This document shows, in pieces, positions 1 to 9,704 of a DNA stretch of 64,000 nucleotides. Both the position numbers and the translations under genes were made by a program. Source of the stretch: Sulfurimonas paralvinellae (GTDB lineage Bacteria; Campylobacterota; Campylobacteria; Campylobacterales; Sulfurimonadaceae). The stretch lies in the NCBI RefSeq assembly GCF_014905135.1, contig NZ_CP041406.1, forward strand, positions 620,001 to 684,000. The letters run 5' to 3'. Below the pieces are notes generated by a model, which saw nothing but the letters and a program-made list of their open reading frames with translations, had not been told where the DNA came from and did no database searches. Numbering within the stretch: position 1 is the stretch's first letter; every line of letters starts with the position of its first letter.

Positions 1-495
1 GAGAATGACGTTCGTATTGTTGCGACTTCAAAACAGCTCCAGTTTAATGAGTTGTTAGATGATCTTTTTAGTGTTAAATTGGATATACCGCCATTAAGAG
101 AAAGAGTTGAAGATGTTACATTTTTAGTAGAGAAATTCACCAAAGAGGCGGCAGAACTTTTTGGCAGTGATGAAAGTTTTAATATTAAAAATTTCAAACC
201 GGACCTGTCTCAAAACGCAAAATCATTGCGTCGGCAGGTAATGATTAATTATCTTTTACAAGATATCGGGGACAGTGACTTGATGGGAATCATAGAGAAT
301 TATCTCTATGACAAGTTGGGATCCAATAGTGACTATAGAAACTTTTTGTATCTTTATGAAGTACCTCTCATTAGAGGAGGACTGAAAAAGTTCAAATCAC
401 AACTGCAGTTGGCAGATAAACTTGGTCTCAACAGAAATACATTACGGAAAAAAATTACAGAGAACAAACAATACTTAGAAGGAGAAAAACAGTGA
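1..495 (+). CDS. Sigma-54-dependent activator, C-terminal part (5' end outside window)
   Basis: The open frame runs in from base 1 (ENDVRIVATS...) and ends at a TGA. The start corresponds to the end of an NtrC-type AAA+ domain: DVRIVATS is followed by PPLRERVEDV, which in this family lies after the arginine-finger helix. The last 40 residues (LADKLGLNRNTLRKKI) form a Fis-type helix-turn-helix for enhancer binding. The block between, where GNVREL normally sits, is poorly conserved (NAKSLRRQ), so this is a divergent member. The TTG at 52 is only an internal codon, not a start. The stop overlaps the fabD start by 4 nt, so the two are probably co-transcribed. Its target genes cannot be read from this fragment; flagellar FlgR-type regulators are possible relatives. 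Confidence 0.85.
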   Translation, partial: ENDVRIVATSKQLQFNELLDDLFSVKLDIPPLRERVEDVTFLVEKFTKEAAELFGSDESFNIKNFKPDLSQNAKSLRRQVMINYLLQDIGDSDLMGIIENYLYDKLGSNSDYRNFLYLYEVPLIRGGLKKFKSQLQLADKLGLNRNTLRKKITENKQYLEGEKQ

Positions 496-1430
496 GTAAA
501 ATAGCAATGATATTTGCAGGGCAAGGCAGCCAGGCAGTAGGAATGGGTAAAGATTTTTATGATAACAGTGAACTTGCACGTGAGATGTTTGCAAAAGCAG
601 GTGAGAGAATCGGTGTTGATTTTAAAGAGTTGATCTTTGAAGAGAATGAGCAGCTTGGACAAACTGCATATACGCAGCCGGCAATTCTATTGGTGCAGAT
701 GATTGCCTATAAACTTTTTAAAGAAGCGTGTCCTGATGTGAAAGCGGAACTTTTCTTAGGTCACTCTCTTGGTGAATTCTCTGCACTTTGTGCTGCAGGT
801 GCTATTGATTACGTTGATGCAGTTGAACTCGTACATAAACGTGGGGCTTTTATGCAAGAGGCGTGTGAAGGCAAAGATGCAGGGATGATGGCTATCGTTG
901 GACTCGATGATGAAAGTGTTGAAAAAATTTGTGCAGATGCGCAGGCTGAAGGTAAGCAGGTATGGCCTGCAAACTACAACCAAGACGGTCAGCTTGTAGT
1001 TGCGGGTAATAGAGCAGATCTTGCAAGTTTGGAGGAGACTTTTAAAAATGCAGGCGCTAAAAGAGCACTTCTTTTAAATATGTCAGTGGCGTCTCACTGT
1101 GAGATACTCTCACCGGCACAAGAGCCGCTTGCTGCATTGATGGAAAAATATATTACCGATGATTTTGAAGCACCGGTTATATCAAATGTGACAACAAAAC
1201 CGTACAATACTAAAGCGGATGCTGTAGCACTTTTAAAAGACCAGCTTGTAAAACCGGTAAAATACAAACAATCTATCCAAGCAATTGCAGGTGATGTAGA
1301 TATGGCCATAGAATTTGGAAATGGTGTCGTACTCAAAGGACTCAACAGAAGAATTGCCAAAGAGCTTAAAACACTTAATATCTCAGATATGGCATCTTTA
1401 GAAAAAGTAAAAGAGGAAGTCTGCTCATAA
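492..1430 (+). CDS. fabD: Malonyl-CoA:ACP transacylase FabD
   Basis: Transfers malonyl from CoA to acyl carrier protein in cytosolic type II fatty acid synthesis. The 312-residue length is normal. Seen: N-terminal FAGQGSQ (8-14), the nucleophile elbow GHSLGE (90-95, Ser92), the malonate-binding Arg in VHKRGAF (Arg117) and the catalytic His in SVASHCEIL (His202). GTG start overlapping the upstream TGA by 4 nt, with AGAAGGAG ahead of it. It sits in a tight operon between a sigma-54 activator and a nitrilase-family gene rather than in a fab cluster. Function is firm. Confidence 0.97.
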   Translation: MSKIAMIFAGQGSQAVGMGKDFYDNSELAREMFAKAGERIGVDFKELIFEENEQLGQTAYTQPAILLVQMIAYKLFKEACPDVKAELFLGHSLGEFSALCAAGAIDYVDAVELVHKRGAFMQEACEGKDAGMMAIVGLDDESVEKICADAQAEGKQVWPANYNQDGQLVVAGNRADLASLEETFKNAGAKRALLLNMSVASHCEILSPAQEPLAALMEKYITDDFEAPVISNVTTKPYNTKADAVALLKDQLVKPVKYKQSIQAIAGDVDMAIEFGNGVVLKGLNRRIAKELKTLNISDMASLEKVKEEVCS

Positions 1431-1431
1431 T

Positions 1432-2148
1432 ATGAGAGTAACACTTGCACAAACTTCACCGAAATTAAATCGCTCGAATTTGAGCGATATTATTGCTATT
1501 GTCAAACAAAAGAAAGATGATGCAGATTTGATCGTTTTTCCTGAGCTTGCATTAAGCGGGTATCTGTTGCAGGATAAACTGCGTGAAGATGCCTGGAGTG
1601 AGGATGAACTGCATGAGTTGGGAACACTGAGCAGCGAGGTTGATATTGCCGTGGGTGCTGCAATGCGTGATGGAGAACTCTTTCGTAATTGTGGACTCTA
1701 TTTTAGCGGTGGAGAACTTGTTGCCAAGCACATTAAAGTACATTTACCAAACTATGGAATGTTTGAAGAAGCTCGCTATTTTGAAGGTGGAGATAAATTT
1801 GAAGCGTTTGAGCTCAATGGCGCAAAGATTTCGATTCTTGTCTGCGAAGATCTATGGCATAAAGAGGTGCATCATGAGCTTCTTCGTTTAGATCCTGATT
1901 TGATTGTCGTTCATGTTGCTTCTCCTGCTCGAGGGTTTAGTGATACGGGTTTGACCATAGAGACAAAATGGTATGAAATTATACAGACGGTTGCCAAAGA
2001 GTGTGAAGCAAAGCTTGTCTTTGTCAATCGTGTCGGTTTTGAAGACGGGCTTGGCTTTTGGGGTGGTAGTTGTGTTGTCGATGCAGATGGAACCATTACA
2101 AATAAACTGCCGAAATTTGAGCAAACAGTACAAACAGTAGAAATATAA
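1432..2148 (+). CDS. Carbon-nitrogen hydrolase (nitrilase superfamily)
   Basis: A 238-residue single-domain nitrilase-fold amidohydrolase, probably cytosolic. The catalytic triad is intact: Glu38 in FPELALSGY, Lys102 in IKVHLPNYG and Cys138 in LVCEDLWH. The LPNYGMFEEARYF segment resembles the glutaminase domain of glutamine-dependent NAD synthetases, but there is no synthetase domain, so the substrate is open; an amide or nitrile in nitrogen salvage is as far as the sequence goes. ATG starts 1 nt after the fabD stop, and mtnN follows 9 nt later, so it belongs to the fabD operon. Contrast with the nitrilase-like gene at 54085-54879, which lacks these residues. Confidence 0.9.
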   Translation: MRVTLAQTSPKLNRSNLSDIIAIVKQKKDDADLIVFPELALSGYLLQDKLREDAWSEDELHELGTLSSEVDIAVGAAMRDGELFRNCGLYFSGGELVAKHIKVHLPNYGMFEEARYFEGGDKFEAFELNGAKISILVCEDLWHKEVHHELLRLDPDLIVVHVASPARGFSDTGLTIETKWYEIIQTVAKECEAKLVFVNRVGFEDGLGFWGGSCVVDADGTITNKLPKFEQTVQTVEI

Positions 2149-2157
2149 AGGGTTAGA

Positions 2158-2853
2158 ATGAAAATAGCGATAATGGGAGCAATGCCGGAAGAGGTTGCGC
2201 CGATACTTGAACGTCTTGATGATGTAGAAGAGGTTAATTATGCAAAAAACAGATACTATAAAGCAAAATACAAAGATATTGATGTCGTTGTGGCTTATTC
2301 AAAAATAGGGAAGGTCTTTTCAACATTGACTGCCGCTACAATGCTGCAGATGTTTGCTTGTGATGTTTTACTCTTTACGGGTGTTGCCGGTGCGGTAAAT
2401 CCTGAACTTAAAATTGGTGATTTGGTTGTAGCAAACAAACTTGCTCAGCATGATCTTGATATTACGATCTTTGGACATCCTCATGGATATGTTCCAGAAG
2501 GAAGTGTCTATATTGAAGCAGATAAAGATTTAATTGCTCTAAGTAAAATTGTAGCTTCGGAGATGGGTGTAAATGTTAAAGAAGGCATTATCGCAACTGG
2601 TGATCAGTTCATCGCTTCAGAGGAGAGAAAGAACTTCATAGCAGAGACTTTTAAAGCCGATGCATTGGAGATGGAAGGTGCAAGTGTCGCTGTTGTCTGT
2701 GATGCTTTAGGCGTGCCGTTTTTCATTCTTCGCTCTATCAGTGATTCAGCAGATATGGATGCTGGTTTCAACTTTGAAGAGTTCGTTGAGAGCTCTGCAA
2801 AAGTAAGTGCCGAATTTCTAATGAAAATGGTTGACAGGCTGGCAAACGCTTAA
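2158..2853 (+). CDS. mtnN: MTA/SAH (and probably aminofutalosine) nucleosidase
   Basis: Hydrolyses the N-glycosidic bond of 5'-methylthioadenosine and S-adenosylhomocysteine. In Campylobacter and Helicobacter the same enzyme also cleaves 6-amino-6-deoxyfutalosine for menaquinone synthesis, so the same dual role is inferred here. Seen: GAMPEEV with Glu12, ALEMEGASVA (Glu173) and SISDSAD (Asp196), matching the family's catalytic set, in a normal length of 231 residues. ATG with AAAGGG upstream. The stop and the next start overlap by 1 nt (TAATG), linking it to the TtcA-like gene. Confidence 0.96.
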   Translation: MKIAIMGAMPEEVAPILERLDDVEEVNYAKNRYYKAKYKDIDVVVAYSKIGKVFSTLTAATMLQMFACDVLLFTGVAGAVNPELKIGDLVVANKLAQHDLDITIFGHPHGYVPEGSVYIEADKDLIALSKIVASEMGVNVKEGIIATGDQFIASEERKNFIAETFKADALEMEGASVAVVCDALGVPFFILRSISDSADMDAGFNFEEFVESSAKVSAEFLMKMVDRLANA

Positions 2854-3611
2854 TGGCTGTCAAACTCTCTAAAAAGATCATGTCCAAACTCGGCAAGACA
2901 AATGCCGAGTTTGAACTCATAGAAGAGGGCGATAAGATACTCGTCGGTTTGAGCGGCGGGAAAGATTCGTTGACGATGATCCATGCTATGAAAGAACAAC
3001 AACGCCGTGCTCCTTTTAAATTTGATTTTGTTGCGGTGACTATCAGTTACGGGATGGGTGAGAATTTTGACAATCTAATTGCCCACTGCAGGGAGCATGA
3101 TATCCCACATATAGTTCACGAAACAAATACCTATGATCTTGCTAAAGATAAGATCCGTAAGAACTCCTCTTTTTGTTCATTCTTCTCACGCATGAGACGT
3201 GGTTATCTTTACTCTGTGGCAAAAGAGCAGGGCTGTAATAAAGTCGCATTAGGACATCATATGGATGATGCGGCAGAGAGCTTTTTTATGAACTTTATCT
3301 ACAATGGGCAGATGCGTTCACTTGCTCCCAAATACAGAGCAGAAAACGGACTCATCGTCATTCGACCGCTTATTCAGATGCGTGAGCGACAGCTGCGGGC
3401 TTTTGTAGTTGATAACGGTATTGAAGCCATAGGTGATGAAGCCTGTCCTGCAATGCGTTTTGATGTGAAAATGCCTTATGCACGAGCGAAGATGAAAGAT
3501 ATGCTTGGGGATATGGAAAAAGAGTATCCGCAGCTTTTTACTTCACTCAATGCAGCATTTAAAAATATATCAGCTGATAGTTTTTTCGATAAAGAGAAAT
3601 TCTCTTTATAG
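2853..3611 (+). CDS. ttcA: TtcA-like tRNA 2-thiolation ATPase (PP-loop), one cluster cysteine replaced
   Basis: PP-loop ATPase of the TtcA/TilS group; TtcA installs 2-thiocytidine at tRNA position 32. Seen: SGGKDS PP-loop (34-39), the LGHHMDDAAES motif and the TtcA-type block CSFFSRMRRG (108-117). E. coli TtcA has CxxC in that block and a third cysteine further on, together holding an Fe-S cluster. Here Cys108 and the later EACPAM cysteine are kept, but residue 111 is Phe. At 252 residues it is also shorter than the E. coli protein. So the family is clear, but the cluster chemistry or even the reaction may differ. Last gene of the fabD operon; its 3' end overlaps the convergent unknown gene by 6 nt. 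Confidence 0.85.
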   Translation: MAVKLSKKIMSKLGKTNAEFELIEEGDKILVGLSGGKDSLTMIHAMKEQQRRAPFKFDFVAVTISYGMGENFDNLIAHCREHDIPHIVHETNTYDLAKDKIRKNSSFCSFFSRMRRGYLYSVAKEQGCNKVALGHHMDDAAESFFMNFIYNGQMRSLAPKYRAENGLIVIRPLIQMRERQLRAFVVDNGIEAIGDEACPAMRFDVKMPYARAKMKDMLGDMEKEYPQLFTSLNAAFKNISADSFFDKEKFSL

Positions 3612-5084
3612 ATTTATTTCTATAACGTTATAACCGCACTCGTTTTTTTTATTTTTGTGTTCGTAAATATTGTTTATTCTAAAACTTAGTTTATTATTAC
3701 AAAATTTAATGTGAGATAATGGATGCCAATTCCTACCATCTAGTCTGATATTGTTTGGTAGTTTTGCATGAATTTCTTTGAGAAAATTGCCCTGATGGTC
3801 AAATTGCCATACAGTAATTCTCATAGGATTTCGAGACATACTTAATACAAAAAAGTAGTTTGTTGTTTTTAAAGTTGCTGCGCGAGAATTTCCCATAAAA
3901 TCATCTGAATGGGAGAGTGTTGTATATGTTATATTATTATCATTAAATATGAATCTATTAGGATTAGTATTTAATTTAATAGAATAATCTTTTTCTCTTG
4001 AATGCCAAACATTGAATGGATAAGACATATAGTCATCATCTTGTCGCAAAGTACAAAAGCCAATATATTTATTATAAAGAAAGGATGCTGTTGTATTGAA
4101 AGTAAATTTTTTCCAGTCTATATCTTTCTTAGTATCTGTGATACTGTTATTTAAAAAATCTACAATAATTTGTTTATTGTCTGTTTGGCCGAAACCCAAA
4201 TAATATATTATTGCATTCCATATATTATGTCGAAGCAAATATTCTAACCTTGTATCAAAGTCATTTAAATCTTTACTACGTTTTTTCTGTTTTGTACTAT
4301 GAAAAGGAAGCTGGTCTTTAATAGTAAGAGATGATAAAAGCTCATTTTTTTGTAATATCTTAATGGTGAGATTATAAGAATGACTTTTCTCTTTATAATT
4401 AACGATTATTTTCTTATCTGATGGTTTAACCCAAGAAAATGAAATTTCTTGAATACCTAAAATATAAGGAATAATGGTTGACTTATGTAGTGTGGGGAAT
4501 TCCCAATAACCACATCCGCAACCTTCATTTCCACCAAAAGATAAAAAATCAAACTTATTATATGTAATTGGGATATTTTTACTGTTACTTTGTAGTTCTA
4601 TAAATTCTTTATTTTTTACTTGTAATGTTTTATTAAATATTTCATCGATATTTCGATCTTTACCTAAGAGTTCTGCACCTAAAACAAAAAGGTTTGTATT
4701 TAAACCTATAATTGCTGATATGAAGATGAAAATAAATATTTTTTTCATTAAGGAAAGAGTTTTGGATGGCAAAAGATCCATTATAATAAATGTAATCAGT
4801 AAAACAACATATGTTGGAAATATATGTATAAATATTAAAAAAGAGAGAATCCAAGGTATCCCAAAAGTTATTATAGTACCTACAATAATAGAGAGAGCAG
4901 TTAAAGCTATTGTTGTTCCAGATGCTTCTTTAATTGCCAAGTAACCAAGAAAAGAAATTATGAGTGTTGGGTAAAACATATATAATGCAGGCATTGGCGG
5001 CATAAATAGTGCCATAGCTATAGAGATAAACAGTATTATCAATAAAACAACTAGTTTTATTTTTTTTACTTCTTCATTTGTCAA
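3606..5084 (-). CDS. Unknown membrane protein, about five N-terminal TM helices plus large soluble domain
   Basis: I do not recognise this 492-residue protein. About five hydrophobic segments fill residues 9-135 (VVLLIILFISIAMAL first). The rest is a polar, Asn/Lys/Tyr-rich domain of about 350 residues containing GGNEGCGCGYWEF and several later Cys residues, but no CxxCH, Walker or protease motif that I can see. Start is TTG at 5084 behind AAGGG; no better ATG is in frame. The base composition looks more AT-rich than the genes around it, and it is transcribed toward the fabD operon, so it may be an acquired gene. Function unknown. Confidence 0.8.
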   Translation of the reverse strand: MTNEEVKKIKLVVLLIILFISIAMALFMPPMPALYMFYPTLIISFLGYLAIKEASGTTIALTALSIIVGTIITFGIPWILSFLIFIHIFPTYVVLLITFIIMDLLPSKTLSLMKKIFIFIFISAIIGLNTNLFVLGAELLGKDRNIDEIFNKTLQVKNKEFIELQSNSKNIPITYNKFDFLSFGGNEGCGCGYWEFPTLHKSTIIPYILGIQEISFSWVKPSDKKIIVNYKEKSHSYNLTIKILQKNELLSSLTIKDQLPFHSTKQKKRSKDLNDFDTRLEYLLRHNIWNAIIYYLGFGQTDNKQIIVDFLNNSITDTKKDIDWKKFTFNTTASFLYNKYIGFCTLRQDDDYMSYPFNVWHSREKDYSIKLNTNPNRFIFNDNNITYTTLSHSDDFMGNSRAATLKTTNYFFVLSMSRNPMRITVWQFDHQGNFLKEIHAKLPNNIRLDGRNWHPLSHIKFCNNKLSFRINNIYEHKNKKNECGYNVIEINL

Positions 5085-5146
5085 TATTTTACCCTTTTAA
5101 TAACCTGATTTTTTCAAAAGAAACAATATAATATGAAAATTATACT

Positions 5147-5353
5147 TTAATCTCCATTGAAATCAGCATCAACAGTAGCATCAAAATCAGATGCATCGTC
5201 ATTCTCTCGATATAAGTCTTGTATTAAGCTGTTAGTATCTTTAGTCTCTAAAGAGATATCTCCTTTTTTGGATTTTGATTTTGAAGAAAAATATTGAAAT
5301 ATAGCTAAAAAGATAAATAATATTATAAATGGTAAAAATACAATATAGGACAA
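5147..5353 (-). CDS. Small single-TM protein, unknown
   Basis: 68 residues: an N-terminal hydrophobic helix (FLPFIILFIFLAIFQYF), a short basic stretch (KSKSKK) and an acidic tail (about 35 residues rich in Asp and Glu). This charge pattern suggests a single-pass protein with its tail in the cytoplasm. TTG start, 13 nt after the RDD gene stop on the same strand, so probably the last gene of the guaB-RDD operon. Family not recognised. A short ORF in an AT-rich stretch can arise by chance, but the helix plus acidic tail and the operon spacing favour a real gene. Confidence 0.6.
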   Translation of the reverse strand: MSYIVFLPFIILFIFLAIFQYFSSKSKSKKGDISLETKDTNSLIQDLYRENDDASDFDATVDADFNGD

Positions 5354-5366
5354 TGGTTACTTCTCG

Positions 5367-7314
<1,948 letters not shown>

Positions 7315-7327
7315 TTAAAATTTACGG

Positions 7328-7333
7328 ATTATA
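7328..7333 (-). promoter_or_regulatory. -10 box for guaB
   Basis: On the minus strand TATAAT, in the context AAAGGTATAATCC, lies 22 nt upstream of the preferred guaB start. No clear -35 hexamer is seen, which is usual for Campylobacterota sigma-70 promoters. Confidence 0.6.
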
Positions 7334-7345
7334 CCTTTTTTGTGG

Positions 7346-7777
7346 TTAAAAAGAGGTAAAATCCAAGAACATAAATTGGGAAAGGAGTATGATAATGACT
7401 ACTAAAATAAAAGGGAAAAGATGGCTTTTAAAGACCCATGGGTTGATGCCGAAGAGTTTTTGATTGATGCCTCGAAAACCAAGCCAAAGGCCTAAAAATG
7501 CTTTTACGCTTAGTACCATTTGAAAAGAGGAAAGTCCCTCTTGAGATATTTCACCAAATACTTGCGAAAAGAGAAAAAGCCCACTCGCAACAGCGACCAT
7601 AAGAGCATAAGGAACGACTTTGCGAACATGCATCATGATGGCTTCACGTGCTTTTTTATACTCATTAGCATCTAAAGACTGCTGCATTTTAGACATAAAC
7701 AGGATATCGGTAAATAAAAATCCGCCATAGATAAATACGGAATATATATGAATGGTGTGTATGATTGTATAGAGCAT
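7346..7777 (-). CDS. Four-helix membrane protein, CopD/HemJ-like, function unknown
   Basis: 143 residues with about four transmembrane segments (roughly 4-30, 50-70, 82-100, 118-138). A conserved-looking His in the first helix (HTIHIYSVFIYGGFLF) and the overall plan recall the small CopD/HemJ-type membrane proteins, but the match is weak and I do not assign a function. Its ATG overlaps the stop of the upstream 136-residue gene by 1 nt, so the two form an operon. Confidence 0.75.
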   Translation of the reverse strand: MLYTIIHTIHIYSVFIYGGFLFTDILFMSKMQQSLDANEYKKAREAIMMHVRKVVPYALMVAVASGLFLFSQVFGEISQEGLSSFQMVLSVKAFLGLWLGFRGINQKLFGINPWVFKSHLFPFILVVIIILLSQFMFLDFTSF

Positions 7778-8187
7778 TATTTATCGTTCTTTTGAGCTTT
7801 TCTAAAAAGGTGATAGTTTTCAGCTTCCAACATATCTTCGACATAGCCGGCAACACATTTGGTACAGTTTGTCCAGATACCTGAGGGTAGGCGGACTTCC
7901 AGTTTTTTCTTTTCACGAAGTTTGATGATTTTCTTCGGTGAAAGTACCTTTGTAACAGGTGCAAAATCTACATCGGTAAGGTCAATATCTTTTTTGTAAT
8001 AGAGCGTCTGCTTTTTAAAGTTTCCCCAACCTGGTACTCCATCTTCCGTATAAGGAACTTCATAACCGTTTTTGAATTGTACCATTATCTTGTAGTGGGA
8101 ATCATCAAAAACCTGTGTGATCTTTCCAGGGCCAAAGACAAGTCCATAAACTTTTTTACCCTCTTTTGCTTTTTTAAAATATGCCAT
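7777..8187 (-). CDS. Conserved-looking soluble protein with CxxC, unknown
   Basis: 136 residues, no signal peptide or membrane helix. The N-terminal 60 residues (VYGLVFGPGKITQVFDDSHYKIMVQFKNG) look like a small beta-barrel, similar in pattern to SH3/KOW-type folds. The C-terminal part is helical and holds a lone CxxC (NCTKCVAGYVEDML) followed by a His, a possible metal or redox site. The ATG is preceded by GGAG. Family not recognised. It is translationally coupled to the membrane protein downstream. Confidence 0.75.
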   Translation of the reverse strand: MAYFKKAKEGKKVYGLVFGPGKITQVFDDSHYKIMVQFKNGYEVPYTEDGVPGWGNFKKQTLYYKKDIDLTDVDFAPVTKVLSPKKIIKLREKKKLEVRLPSGIWTNCTKCVAGYVEDMLEAENYHLFRKAQKNDK

Positions 8188-8242
8188 TTTCTACTCCTTT
8201 ATTGAAATTGTAACCACTATATATTTCAAATTGATTACAAAA

Positions 8243-9586
8243 TTAGGCTTTATAAGCCACTGCTGCTTCAAGACTTAATGAACCGTCAAAAAGTGTTTGT
8301 TCATCATATGCTGCAGCAATAAGCTGTAACCCTACCGGCATACCTTCACTATTTTTCATAATTGGCAGTGAAAGGGCAGGCAGACCTGCAAGATTGACAC
8401 TGATGGTATAGATGTCACTCAAGTACATATCCATAGGATTTGCAAGTTCTCCAAACTTCGGTGCTACTGTCGGTGCAACGGGTGAGAGAATGAGATCTAC
8501 ATCTTCAAAGATTTTATTGTACTCATCTTTTATCATGTGACGTGTTTTTTGTGCTTTGACATAATATGCTTCGTAGTAACCGCTTGAGAGTACGAAGTTT
8601 CCGAGCAAGATACGGCGTTTTACTTCATTGCCGAACCCTTCGCTTCTTGTGTTGTAGTATGTCTCTTCAAGATTGGCACCTTCTACACGGTTTCCATAGC
8701 GAATACCGTCATAACGGCCAAGATTGGTAGCTGCTTCAGCCGTTGCTGTTATGTAGTAAGCCGAGATGTCATATTTGGCATCCATCATCTCTTTTTCTAT
8801 TATTTCATGTCCTGAAGATTGAAGTGCTTCAATAGCTTTTGCGTATGCATCTTTAACATCCTGACTTGCATTTTCAATATATTTTGGAAGGACTGCAATA
8901 CGAAGTTTACGATCACTATTTAAGTGAGGAACTACTTTGTCATTTTTCTGTGCATTCGTTGAGTCTTTGGGATCGCTTCCGCTTATGATGTCATATAAAA
9001 TCGCTGCATCTTCAACATTTTGAGTCATTGGTCCGATCTGATCCAAACTCGATGCATAGGCACCAAGACCATAACGGCTTACACGGCCATAGGTCGGTTT
9101 CATCCCGACAATACCACAAAAAGCGGCAGGTTGGCGGATAGACCCACCTGTATCACTTCCAAGAGCTGCTATTGCAACGCCTGCACCGACAGCAGCTGCT
9201 GATCCGCCGGAACTGCCTCCCGGTACTCTGTCACTTGCGTGAGGGTTTTGTGTTTTGCCGTAAAAGCTTGATTCTGTTGTAGAACCCATGGCAAATTCAT
9301 CCATATTTGTTCTTCCAAAAGGAGAGAGACCTGCATCTTGAAGTTTTTCGATAACTGTCGCGTTATAGGGAGCGATGTAGCCTTGCAGTATCTTACTTCC
9401 TGATGTCACAGACCACTCTTTGACTTGAATATTGTCTTTTATCGCGATTGGTACACCTTCACCCATACTCTTGACATCAATGTAGGCATTGAGCTCAGGA
9501 CGTGCATCAATTTTTGCTTTGAGATCATTTTTAAGATTATTGAGTTCATCTTTATTGAGTTTAAGAGCTTCTTTTAATGTAATCAC
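8243..9586 (-). CDS. gatA: Asp/Glu-tRNA amidotransferase subunit A
   Basis: Amidase subunit of GatCAB, which releases ammonia from glutamine to convert mischarged Glu-tRNA(Gln) or Asp-tRNA(Asn). Seen: the amidase triad Lys50 (AIKDNI), Ser125 ([13 protein letters not shown]) and Ser149 ([16 protein letters not shown]), with exactly the spacing of the family, and 447 residues, slightly short of the usual ~480. GTG start behind AAGGAAAAA. gatB and gatC are not in the window, as is common for scattered gat genes in Campylobacterota. It is downstream of ileS and a small membrane ORF, making a tRNA-charging operon. Confidence 0.97.
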   Translation of the reverse strand: MITLKEALKLNKDELNNLKNDLKAKIDARPELNAYIDVKSMGEGVPIAIKDNIQVKEWSVTSGSKILQGYIAPYNATVIEKLQDAGLSPFGRTNMDEFAMGSTTESSFYGKTQNPHASDRVPGGSSGGSAAAVGAGVAIAALGSDTGGSIRQPAAFCGIVGMKPTYGRVSRYGLGAYASSLDQIGPMTQNVEDAAILYDIISGSDPKDSTNAQKNDKVVPHLNSDRKLRIAVLPKYIENASQDVKDAYAKAIEALQSSGHEIIEKEMMDAKYDISAYYITATAEAATNLGRYDGIRYGNRVEGANLEETYYNTRSEGFGNEVKRRILLGNFVLSSGYYEAYYVKAQKTRHMIKDEYNKIFEDVDLILSPVAPTVAPKFGELANPMDMYLSDIYTISVNLAGLPALSLPIMKNSEGMPVGLQLIAAAYDEQTLFDGSLSLEAAVAYKA

Positions 9587-9596
9587 TACTTTTTCC

Positions 9597-9704
9597 TTAT
9601 TTAAACTTTTTAACTAAAAATATGCCAATACCGATAAGAACAAATATTGCAGCTACAGTTTGCGCAACAAATGAGAGTGTTACCGGTTCACTCAAATTAG
9701 GCAT
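9597..9704 (-). CDS. 35-residue single-TM protein between ileS and gatA
   Basis: A small ORF beginning [10 protein letters not shown] and ending FLVKKFK. It is one hydrophobic helix (about residues 10-31: two Phe, several Val/Ile, GIGI) with a basic end, so the C terminus is probably cytoplasmic. The ATG overlaps the ileS stop by 8 nt and the stop codon lies inside the gatA ribosome-binding site, 10 nt before its GTG. The spacing on both sides fits translational coupling. No homologue is recognised; its reality rests on the tight fit and TM character alone. Confidence 0.5.
   Translation of the reverse strand: MPNLSEPVTLSFVAQTVAAIFVLIGIGIFLVKKFK

Noticed and set aside
8188-8242. Inverted repeat TTGAAAT...ATTTCAA as an FNR box
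   Set aside because: Half-sites are 14 nt apart and lack the TTGAT core, unlike the three accepted boxes.
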